A stretch of DNA of 18,704 nucleotides from the NCBI GenBank assembly GCA_023388205.1, contig JAEWGS010000069.1, forward strand, positions 1 through 18,704, written 5' to 3'. A model generated the notes under the pieces. The model had not been told where the DNA came from and searched no databases. It was given only the letters and a program-made list of their open reading frames with translations. Made by a program: the position numbers and the translations under genes. Within the stretch, counting starts at the first letter, position 1, and every line of letters begins with the position of its first letter. Source of the DNA: Bacillota bacterium (GTDB lineage: Bacteria; Bacillota; Clostridia; Saccharofermentanales; Fastidiosipilaceae). Below are positions 1 to 6,233 of this stretch, in pieces.

Positions 1-58
1 AGAATCGGACGAGCTTTTTTTCAGTAAAACTTTAATTTGAATATTTGTTGTACGTTTG

Positions 59-85
59 AGCGGCTTCGAGAGAGGCCGCTTTTTT
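59..85 (+). terminator. Intrinsic terminator of an upstream gene
   Basis: A 6-bp stem AGCGGC (59-64) pairs with GCCGCT (75-80) and is followed by a T run (80-85). The orientation fits termination of a plus-strand gene lying left of the window. Bases 2-40 can be read as a short open frame ending in TGA (ESDELFFSKTLI), which could be the tail of that gene, but it is too short to assign. The stem is short but GC rich. Confidence 0.7.
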
Positions 86-130
86 ATCGCTTTTTACAAA
101 GTAGGGGAGGGTGTAAAGCTTAATATATTT

Positions 131-236
131 AATGAATATTCAAAAGCGAATAATATTCATAGAGTGAATAAAAATTCATAAGATGAATAAAACTGTGCAA
201 GGATGAATAAGGGATGCAATAAAGAATGTTACAAAG
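131..236. repeat. Array of six GAAT-containing repeats resembling ARG boxes
   Basis: GAAT recurs at 134, 148, 166, 185, 205 and 225, so the spacing is 14, 18, 19, 20 and 20 bp. The first copy is a 10-bp palindrome TGAATATTCA (133-142). The second is GAATAATATTC (148-158). The third, TGAATAAAAATTCA (165-178), is a perfect 14-bp inverted repeat that fits the core of the Bacillus AhrC/ArgR operator consensus CATGAATAAAAATKCAAK as I recall it. Copies four and five begin TGAATAA and end in TGCA with one or two extra bases. The array lies between the upstream terminator and the sepF promoter candidate. That a regulator binds here is inference; the repeats themselves are plainly visible. Confidence 0.6.
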
Positions 237-312
237 AAGAAATATAACAAGAAAATGACAAGCAGGTGCTTTACAAGGCGTTTACATCAGCAAAAATCAG
301 GTCTTTGCGGGA

Positions 313-341
313 TTGAGTCAGCTCGGCTCTATTCATAAAAT
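313..341 (+). promoter_or_regulatory. Candidate sigma-A promoter of sepF
   Basis: TTGAGT (313-318) is separated by exactly 17 bp from TAAAAT (336-341), giving 4/6 and 5/6 matches to the -35 and -10 consensus. Transcription would start near 348, leaving a leader of about 30 nt that contains the GAGGGA ribosome binding site (363-368). The GAAT repeat array ends roughly 80 bp upstream of the -35 element. Confidence 0.5.
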
Positions 342-377
342 AGTTGAGCATTTCACGAGTTTGAGGGAGACGGCCCT

Positions 378-1133
378 ATGTTTTCGTTCTTGAATAAATT
401 GCAAGATCGTTTTATGAATTCCTATGATGATGAATATTATGAAGAGGATTATGATTTGGATTCCGAGTTGGATGATGAGGACTTAAATCATTTAGACGCT
501 TACGGAATGGCGATTGACGATTACGAAGAAGATTCGGAAACTTATGTTGTGTCGGAGCCGGACTTGGAGCAAAGTGATGTTCTGCTCAGCGCTGAAGAGA
601 GCGCAGACGACATGGATGAATACGATTTGTCTGAAGCGGACGCCTCAGCTCAAATTGATGCGTCGGCTCAAAGGGGCGAACGTTTGTACAGAATCGGTCA
701 GAAGCTTAGAGACCGCGTGCAAGAACAAGTTGAAGAAATATCGACGAGAGGTCGTTTTGGAGGGAAAAAAATGGATCGTGTGGAACAGCCGGGGCGTTTG
801 GTGATGGATGTGGATCGTGACGTGTACGTGGAGCATAGCACCTATGCGATGTATGAAGTCCAGTTGAGCAACTTTGAAGATATCAAAGAGATCTGCGCGG
901 CGATTAAGCATAACGACTCGGTGATTTGCACGATGAGCGGTGTTGAAGCCAATTTGGCCAACCAATTCATTTGCTATTTGAACGGCTTTTGCAATGCCTT
1001 GGATGCGAGCATTAATAAGATTGCAGCTGCGACTTTTGTGTTAACACCGAAGATTGTGCGTTACGTTAAAGCGTCTGACCGCGTTCGTGAGCGCCAAGAA
1101 ATGGAGGCCATTCGTCGTCGCCAGGCGATGTAA
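378..1133 (+). CDS. sepF: Cell division protein SepF with an unusually long acidic linker
   Basis: SepF binds FtsZ and tethers the Z ring to the membrane. The 251-aa protein has the family architecture: an N-terminal amphipathic helix (MFSFLNKLQDRF, residues 1-12) that would bind the membrane, a linker, and a C-terminal SepF (DUF552) domain at about residues 139-230 containing the pattern YEVQLSNFEDIKEICAAI and a later LNGFCNALDASINKI segment. Most SepF proteins are near 150 aa; here residues 16-95 form a very acidic, Asp/Glu/Tyr-rich, probably disordered linker, and a basic tail (RVRERQEMEAIRRRQAM) follows the domain. The ATG at 378 is supported by GAGGGA at 363-368. The gene stands alone between terminators and is not beside ylmD/ylmE/ylmG/divIVA, its usual Firmicutes neighbours. 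Family assignment is firm; the function of the linker is unknown. Confidence 0.9.
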   Translation: MFSFLNKLQDRFMNSYDDEYYEEDYDLDSELDDEDLNHLDAYGMAIDDYEEDSETYVVSEPDLEQSDVLLSAEESADDMDEYDLSEADASAQIDASAQRGERLYRIGQKLRDRVQEQVEEISTRGRFGGKKMDRVEQPGRLVMDVDRDVYVEHSTYAMYEVQLSNFEDIKEICAAIKHNDSVICTMSGVEANLANQFICYLNGFCNALDASINKIAAATFVLTPKIVRYVKASDRVRERQEMEAIRRRQAM

Positions 1134-1165
1134 GGCGCTTGGGATCGGCGCAGCTTGTTTCAGAA

Positions 1166-1256
1166 CGCAGAAAAATGCGGCACAGCGAAACGCTGCTCTG
1201 ATCAAAAAACGCTCTGGAGATGCAGAGCTTAAACAAAGGGATTTCGTCTGTAGACG
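1166..1256 (+). other. Chain of short hairpins in the sepF 3' untranslated region
   Basis: Four small inverted repeats follow one another: CGCA/TGCG (1166-1179), CAGCG-AAA-CGCTG (1183-1195), GCTCTG/CAGAGC with a 6-nt loop (1211-1228) and CGTCT-GT-AGACG (1245-1256). They lie between the sepF stop codon and its terminator. They could stabilise the mRNA end or belong to a small RNA processed from the 3' UTR. No known RNA family is recognised and each stem is short, so chance cannot be excluded. Confidence 0.3.
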
Positions 1257-1275
1257 AGACTACAAAGATCAAAAC

Positions 1276-1310
1276 AAAAAGGAGAAGCTTCGACTTCTCC
1301 TTTTTGTTTT
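1276..1310 (+). terminator. Strong intrinsic terminator between convergent sepF and ychF
   Basis: A perfect 12-bp stem (AAAAAGGAGAAG at 1276-1287 with CTTCTCCTTTTT at 1294-1305) encloses a 6-nt loop and runs into a T-rich tract up to 1313. The A run on the left arm also makes a U tract on the other strand, so it can serve ychF as a bidirectional terminator. The 120 bp from 1311 to the ychF stop contain no other recognisable feature. Confidence 0.9.
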
Positions 1311-1431
1311 TTGTTTGATTGCTTAGATGAAGAAAAGGTTGAGCTGCTTGCGGCGATAAGTCGTTTGCATTGAAGCGTATGGATGAAGCTTTGCGAAGTT
1401 GATGGAGCCCGACTTCAGATTCTGAACGAAG

Positions 1432-2529
1432 TCAGACGTTGAAGCGGAAGAGCACGACGTCGCCGTCTTGCATCACATAGTCTTTGCCTTCAGAGCGCAA
1501 GAGTCCTGCTTCTTTGACTTTAGCCATGCTGCCTAGTCGAATGAGATCATCGTAATTGACAATTTCAGCGCGGATGAAGCCTCGTTCAAAATCGGAATGG
1601 ATTTTGCCTGCGGCCTGCGGCGCTTTGGTGCCGATGGGAATGGTCCAAGCGCGCACTTCTTTCGGACCAGCTGTCAGATAGCTCATGAGACCGAGCAGGG
1701 CATAACTTTCTTTGATAATCCGGTCGAGCCCGGACTCTTCAAGCCCCAAAGCCTCTAAGAAGTCTTTTTGTTCCTCGGGGCTCATCTCATTGAGTTCCGC
1801 TTCGATGCGAGCAGAGACGGGGACAAGACCGGCGTGCTCCCGATCGGCTTCTGCTTTGACGGCAAGAATATCAGGGTCATCGGATTCATGTCCGATTTGG
1901 TCTTCAGAAATATTGGCAACATATAGAATTGGCTTGGCTGATAAAAGCCCAAGCTGTTGTAAGAAGCCGGTCTCTTCCTCTGATTGAATTGGATAGGTGC
2001 GAGCGGTTTTGCCTTCGTTCAAATGCGCTTCTAAACCTTCCAAGAAGCTGAGTTCAGCTTTGGCGCTTTTGTCGCCGGATTTGGCGAGCTTTTGCAATTT
2101 CTCCTGGCGACGTTTGATGTATTCGATATCCGCTAAGATGAGCTCGGTGTTAATCGTTTCAATATCACGGGCGGGGTTGGGTGAGCCGGCGACATGGATG
2201 ACATCTTCGTCATGAAAGCAGCGAACGACCTGCAAAATGGCATCTGTTTCACGAATGTTCGCGAGAAATTGGTTGCCGAGTCCTTCGCCGTGACTTGCGC
2301 CCGCCACAAGCCCTGCAATATCAACAAATTCAACGACGGTCGGCGTGCACTTTTCTGCTTGATATAAATCGACCAGAGGCTGAAGTCGCGCATCGGGGAC
2401 CTGAACGACACCGACGTTGGGATCGATCGTACAAAAAGGATAGTTCGCTACATCTGCGCCTGCGTGGCACATGGCATTAAAAAGGGTGCTTTTGCCTACG
2501 TTGGGCAATCCGACAATTCCCAGCTTCAT
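1432..2529 (-). CDS. ychF: Ribosome-binding ATPase YchF (OLA1 family, Obg-related)
   Basis: YchF is a P-loop NTPase of the TRAFAC class that binds ribosomes and prefers ATP over GTP. The 365-aa length is normal for the family. The P-loop GLPNVGKS is at residues 7-14, the switch II DIAG at 70-73, and the G4 motif is NISE (206-209) rather than NKxD, the substitution associated with adenine specificity. A coiled-coil insertion occupies about 130-175, and a C-terminal TGS domain spans about 283-365 (starting near YLTAGPKEVRAW and ending KDYVMQDGDVVLFRFNV). The start is at 2529 on the minus strand, preceded by GAGGAGAA (complement of 2535-2542). The gene is monocistronic as far as seen, divergent from comM and convergent with sepF. 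Assignment is secure. Confidence 0.97.
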   Translation of the reverse strand: MKLGIVGLPNVGKSTLFNAMCHAGADVANYPFCTIDPNVGVVQVPDARLQPLVDLYQAEKCTPTVVEFVDIAGLVAGASHGEGLGNQFLANIRETDAILQVVRCFHDEDVIHVAGSPNPARDIETINTELILADIEYIKRRQEKLQKLAKSGDKSAKAELSFLEGLEAHLNEGKTARTYPIQSEEETGFLQQLGLLSAKPILYVANISEDQIGHESDDPDILAVKAEADREHAGLVPVSARIEAELNEMSPEEQKDFLEALGLEESGLDRIIKESYALLGLMSYLTAGPKEVRAWTIPIGTKAPQAAGKIHSDFERGFIRAEIVNYDDLIRLGSMAKVKEAGLLRSEGKDYVMQDGDVVLFRFNV

Positions 2530-2933
2530 GAGAGTTCTCCTCTATGTCGTTTTGGTATTGGGTTACGCCTTGGGGCGAGTTTTGATCAAAGTGATGCGTG
2601 CATCAGAAAGAGATGCCGTACAGCAGTTTGACTTTAATTCGCCTGCTAGCATAGCACGAAAGCTCATTTTACGCCTGAATGCTGGTGAATGAAAAGATAA
2701 ATTCTGCCGAATCAACGTCTCCGCCAACCCTATAGGATCTCTTTTAAGATCTCTTTTCTCGAATGAAACTTTTTCCTCTAGAGAATGACCGCGATGCGTG
2801 ACTTTATCGCAAAAAAGGATCCGCAGAAAAATGCGATAAAGCATGCGAAAAAAGCCCTTATAGACTGAGATATACGACCTGCGCATGGCTGTGTTTTACA
2901 AAGATATTTGGATGAGATGTTGAGGGGGCTTAT
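2530..2933. other. 404-bp divergent intergenic region between ychF and comM
   Basis: No gene is supported here. It holds a tandem direct repeat GATCTCTTTT (2736-2745 and 2748-2757, 12-bp period), an 8-bp palindrome CTCTAGAG (2776-2783), and an inverted repeat at 2802-2841 listed separately. Promoter candidates are weak: an extended -10 TGCTATGCT on the minus strand (complement of 2648-2656) for ychF with no good -35, and TTGACT (2628-2633) with a poor CATAGC 16 bp downstream on the plus strand for comM. The comM ribosome binding site GAGGGGG (2922-2928) ends the region. Confidence 0.4.
2802..2841. repeat. 10-bp inverted repeat in the comM leader
   Basis: CTTTATCGCA (2802-2811) and TGCGATAAAG (2832-2841) are perfectly complementary and separated by 20 bases that include two A runs. 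It lacks a U tract, so it is not a typical terminator. It lies about 90 bp before the comM start and could be an operator or an RNA hairpin. Confidence 0.45.
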
Positions 2934-4913
2934 ATGGATCAAGTGCCTGTGACGATATTTACCTTGGCGCGGAACAAAGAAGGACTTCGCCCGGTGCAAG
3001 TAGATGTGAAGCTTTATCGTGGTTTGCCTCGATTCGATTTGTTGGGACTTTGCGATGCGAGCGTACGCGAAAGTCGAGGACGCATCAGAGCTGCTTTGGA
3101 GTCGGCGGGATTTATCTTGCCTCGGCAGCACATTGTTGTGAGCCTCAGCCCTGCGTCTTTGCGAAAGAGAGGCAGCGAATACGATTTGCCCATCGCTGTG
3201 GGTATCCTGATGGCTTCGGGACAAGTCCCCAGAATAGATGCGCTTTTTGCTTTGGGTGAATTGGATTTACAGTCGCGGGTTCGGATGGATTGGGATGCGC
3301 GCTACTGGGATTTTTGGAGAGAAATGGCACGGCGCGAGATTAAAGTGCTCCTGCCTAATTGGATCCGTGCGGATTCCCTCGGCGAGGCAAGTTCGGCTTT
3401 GTGTGTTGGGCCTTTTGAAACAGACTTAAATGGACATCCCAAGAGTTTTGAGGAAATGCAGACAGCAAGACCTGCTTTTACAGAAAATCAGGGGCGAGGT
3501 GGAATTTATACTTTGAGCTCTTTGAAAACGCTTAAACTTTTGTTGGAACAGCTTTTGAAAATGGAGAGCGTTGAAGTCGTTGCTGAGACTAAGCTCAAAG
3601 AGGAGCCTCCCTTGCAAGCTGAGCGCGCCTCATCAGAAGATACAGGCCAAGCGATTGAACCTTTAGCTGAAGAGTGCGCCGCTCTGCGTGTTTTGCAAAA
3701 TCCAGGCTCGATGAATCTCCATGATCGGCATTTGGGCTTGCAAGATTGGAGTTACCACCCGGCGTTGGCGCGCCATTTTCCAGAGCAAGCCTCTATGATG
3801 CAAGATCGCGCGCCCATATTGGAGGAAATCAGGAAGCAAATTCGAAGCTTGGAACATGTGGATCTTCGCATGATTTACGGACAGTCTCAAGCGATCAGGG
3901 CCTTGGCGCTTTGTCTTTTAGGCGCGCATCCTAGCATTTTTTTAGGTGCGCCTGGCTGTGGCAAATCTATGCTTGCGAGGTCGGCTAAACTCTTGCAGCT
4001 TCAAGTGAAAGAAATCGAGGTGATTCGGGCAAATGCCAAAACAGAGCGCCGAGATTTGGAACGCTGGCCTACTTTTTGTGAGGTTTCGCACACGGTTACG
4101 CCAGCTCAGCTGATTGGAGGCACAAGGACAGAACAATCTTATTTAGAACGGGCTCGAGGTGGCATCTTATATCTCGATGAGATTTTTCACTTCGCGCCGG
4201 GACAGCTAGATTTGCTTAAACCTGCTTTTGACTTGGGTGCTTTTTCAATTAAAGAACAAATGGACACAAGCCGCGAGGAGATTTTAGCTTACAGCCAGTT
4301 TCTTGATTCGATTTATGGGGCGCCTTGGACGGAGAGTAAGAAGCAAGCTTTAGGAGAAAAAGATTTGGAAAAGCTGGAACAAGACAGCGCAAAAGATCGG
4401 CATTTTTTCTTCTTAGCTACGGGGAATCCTTGCCCTTGCGGGCATCGCTTTGATCGCCTACGTCCTTGCACCTGCAAGGACCATGAAGTAGAGCGGTATT
4501 TGAAGAAACTCAAGGAACCTTTTTGTGAAAGAATTCATTTATGGCATGAGATGCCGACGCAAGAGGTGACACAGTTGAGTATGACGGTGGGCTACCAGAA
4601 TGTGGAAGCGGAGAAAATTCCAGAGCAGATCTATCTTGCGCGGCTTATGGCACAAGAAAGGCAAAAACGGCTCGGTTTATCTCAGTGCTGGAATGCATTT
4701 TTGACCCCTCAAGATTTGGGACGAGAGGGCGTTTTGAGTGAAACATTGCTCAAAGAAGCTGAGTCTTTTGCAGAGCGATTCCATTTGAGCGTAAGAGGCT
4801 ATCACAATCTCTTGAAATTGACACGGAGCATAGCAGATTTAGAACAAAAGGAAGAAGCGGATTTGGATGATCTTTATGAGGCTGTGAGCTATCGCAAAGA
4901 GGAGCACGTATGA
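2934..4913 (+). CDS. comM: ComM/YifB-family Mg-chelatase-like AAA+ ATPase, divergent and enlarged
   Basis: ComM is a hexameric AAA+ helicase that drives branch migration of incoming DNA during natural transformation. The N-terminal Lon-S16-like ChlI domain (about residues 1-165) carries the family patterns RGLPRFDLLGL, RIRAALESAGF and DLPIAVGIL. Walker A is GAPGCGKS (338-345), Walker B ILYLDE (411-416), and the family's cysteine-rich segment is C500-P-C502-G with C512 and C514, followed by the arginine-containing ERI at 532-534. The protein is 659 aa against roughly 500 usual. Extra sequence is a linker of about 100 residues between the two domains (about 190-300) and an insertion of about 40 residues after Walker B. 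The usual RPFR-PHH motif is degenerate (WPTFCEVSHT). GAGGGGG at 2922-2928 supports the ATG. The stop overlaps the dprA start (ATGA), which implies translational coupling. The family is sure; function as a standard ComM is inferred. Confidence 0.85.
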   Translation: MDQVPVTIFTLARNKEGLRPVQVDVKLYRGLPRFDLLGLCDASVRESRGRIRAALESAGFILPRQHIVVSLSPASLRKRGSEYDLPIAVGILMASGQVPRIDALFALGELDLQSRVRMDWDARYWDFWREMARREIKVLLPNWIRADSLGEASSALCVGPFETDLNGHPKSFEEMQTARPAFTENQGRGGIYTLSSLKTLKLLLEQLLKMESVEVVAETKLKEEPPLQAERASSEDTGQAIEPLAEECAALRVLQNPGSMNLHDRHLGLQDWSYHPALARHFPEQASMMQDRAPILEEIRKQIRSLEHVDLRMIYGQSQAIRALALCLLGAHPSIFLGAPGCGKSMLARSAKLLQLQVKEIEVIRANAKTERRDLERWPTFCEVSHTVTPAQLIGGTRTEQSYLERARGGILYLDEIFHFAPGQLDLLKPAFDLGAFSIKEQMDTSREEILAYSQFLDSIYGAPWTESKKQALGEKDLEKLEQDSAKDRHFFFLATGNPCPCGHRFDRLRPCTCKDHEVERYLKKLKEPFCERIHLWHEMPTQEVTQLSMTVGYQNVEAEKIPEQIYLARLMAQERQKRLGLSQCWNAFLTPQDLGREGVLSETLLKEAESFAERFHLSVRGYHNLLKLTRSIADLEQKEEADLDDLYEAVSYRKEEHV

Positions 4914-6127
4914 ATCTATTGGATGCATTGAAACTCAAATTGTGGCAAAGGGAGAACAAGGTCAATTCAACGCTCATTCAAGGGGTCCTGCTCGCCTTAG
5001 GTGAAGACTTTTGCTGCGCACATTTTGAAGATCTGATGGGGGAACTCTTGGCTTCCCAAAAACTCAAGCAAATACCGAAGCTTTTGATGACCCAGGAGAT
5101 GAAACTTCCGAGTTTGAGTAGCGTTGAAAAGGAAGCTGAACGCTTAATGTGCGCCTTCGATGAGGGAGACCGCGTGATCGCAGTGGGAGATGAGTGTTAC
5201 CCCAAGCTTTTGAGATCGGTAGGTAAAGAACGGCCGATCTTGCTATTTGCTCGAGGAAAAATGCCTGAGCCGCTTTTGAACGAGCGGGCGGTGCTTTGTG
5301 TTGTGGGGAGCCGAAATAAGAGCTTGTACGGGGAAGAAGTCATTCGCGCTTTGATGCAAAGACTGGATCCACGCTCTGTTTTACATGTGTCCGGCTTGGC
5401 GAAAGGTATGGATGCAAGGTCTCATGAGCAAGCACTCAAAAAAGGCCTGCGTTCGGTGGCTGTTTTACCATGTAGCGTGACCGATTGCTACCCTCATGAG
5501 CATCAGTCACTCAAAAAAGAGATCGAGGCAACGGGGCTGAGTCTTTCAGAGTATTTGCCTGGAGATCGTCCGGAACGCTGGCGTTTTGTGGAGCGCAACC
5601 GGATTTTGAGCGGTCTCAGCCATATGGTTCTCGTCGTTGAAGCGGGCTTGAAATCTGGAGCCTTGATTACAGCGCGTCACGCAGCTGATCAGGGAAGAGA
5701 TGTTTTTGCCGTTCCAGGGAGCATCTTTTCGAGACAAAGTGCAGGTTGTTTAGAACTTTTGGAAGACGGCGTTTCGATTTATGTATCTCCGGAACGCTTT
5801 TGTGAAGCTTTTTATGAACGAGCAAAGCAGATGGGCGTGAATGTGTTTATGTGTTGTGACAAATCTAGTGATGAAGATGAGCAAGACAAGACCATCGAGA
5901 TGGCAGAGACTCTTTTTGGTCCCTGGAATAAAGAGAAAAACACAAGTGATCAGCTACTTTTGATGCTGCAAAAGGGGGCAATGAGTGCACCAGAACTCGG
6001 CTTGGCTTTGAAGATAGATGCGGGGGAATTGAGGCGTGTGTTATCTCGCCTTGAAGTCCAAGGACGTGTCAAACGAAGTTATAGTGGATATACTTTGACG
6101 CGCTTAGGCGCACAGTCTTTGTCATAG
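4910..6127 (+). CDS. dprA: DNA processing protein DprA (Smf)
   Basis: DprA binds single-stranded DNA and loads RecA during natural transformation; it is also widespread outside competent species. The 405-aa protein has an N-terminal helical region (about 1-100), a Rossmann-like DprA core with GSR (133-135) and SLYG, then SGLAKGMD, a VAVLPC...CYPHEH segment, ERNRILSGLS with R229-N230-R231, and VVEAGLKSGALITA (242-255). A C-terminal winged helix follows (about 348-402, LMLQKGAMSAPELG...SYSGYTL). A hydrophilic insert rich in Asp, Glu and Cys lies just before it (about 310-340). The ATG overlaps the comM stop by 4 bp, so translation is probably coupled; the gene pair fits a competence or recombination role. 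Transcription likely comes from upstream of comM. Confidence 0.95.
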   Translation: MNLLDALKLKLWQRENKVNSTLIQGVLLALGEDFCCAHFEDLMGELLASQKLKQIPKLLMTQEMKLPSLSSVEKEAERLMCAFDEGDRVIAVGDECYPKLLRSVGKERPILLFARGKMPEPLLNERAVLCVVGSRNKSLYGEEVIRALMQRLDPRSVLHVSGLAKGMDARSHEQALKKGLRSVAVLPCSVTDCYPHEHQSLKKEIEATGLSLSEYLPGDRPERWRFVERNRILSGLSHMVLVVEAGLKSGALITARHAADQGRDVFAVPGSIFSRQSAGCLELLEDGVSIYVSPERFCEAFYERAKQMGVNVFMCCDKSSDEDEQDKTIEMAETLFGPWNKEKNTSDQLLLMLQKGAMSAPELGLALKIDAGELRRVLSRLEVQGRVKRSYSGYTLTRLGAQSLS

Positions 6128-6133
6128 AATGCT

Positions 6134-6162
6134 TTGACAGAATGGGTCTGAGCACTTAGATT
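6134..6162 (+). promoter_or_regulatory. Sigma-A promoter of topA
   Basis: A perfect TTGACA (6134-6139) is followed after exactly 17 bp by TAGATT (6157-6162, 4/6 match). It begins 7 bp after the dprA stop codon, with no terminator between, so topA-trmFO can be transcribed both from here and by read-through from comM-dprA. The predicted start is near 6169, giving a leader of about 65 nt. Confidence 0.65.
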
Positions 6163-6173
6163 AGAAAATAAAA

Positions 6174-6185
6174 GGTTTACAAACC
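6174..6185. repeat. Palindrome just downstream of the topA promoter
   Basis: GGTTTACAAACC is a 5-bp inverted repeat around a 2-base centre, at about +6 to +17 from the predicted transcription start. Position and symmetry suit an operator, though no regulator family is recognised. Confidence 0.35.
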
Positions 6186-6208
6186 AATTTCTATAAAGGG
6201 TGGAAGCT

Positions 6209-6223
6209 GTGCTGAGACAGCAC
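6209..6223 (+). promoter_or_regulatory. Hairpin between a Shine-Dalgarno-like sequence and the topA start
   Basis: GTGCTG-AGA-CAGCAC forms a perfect 6-bp stem with a 3-nt loop. No ribosome binding site is visible in the 10 nt between it and the ATG at 6234. The nearest SD-like sequence, AAAGGGTGG (6195-6203), sits just 5' of the hairpin and about 30 nt from the ATG; folding would shorten that distance by 15 nt. This may modulate TopA translation. Confidence 0.4.
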
Positions 6224-6233
6224 GAATGAATCG

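Noticed and set aside
1054..1326. Plus-strand frame overlapping the sepF end and running through the terminator.
   Set aside because: It reads through the intrinsic terminator, has no ribosome binding site and no recognisable motif.
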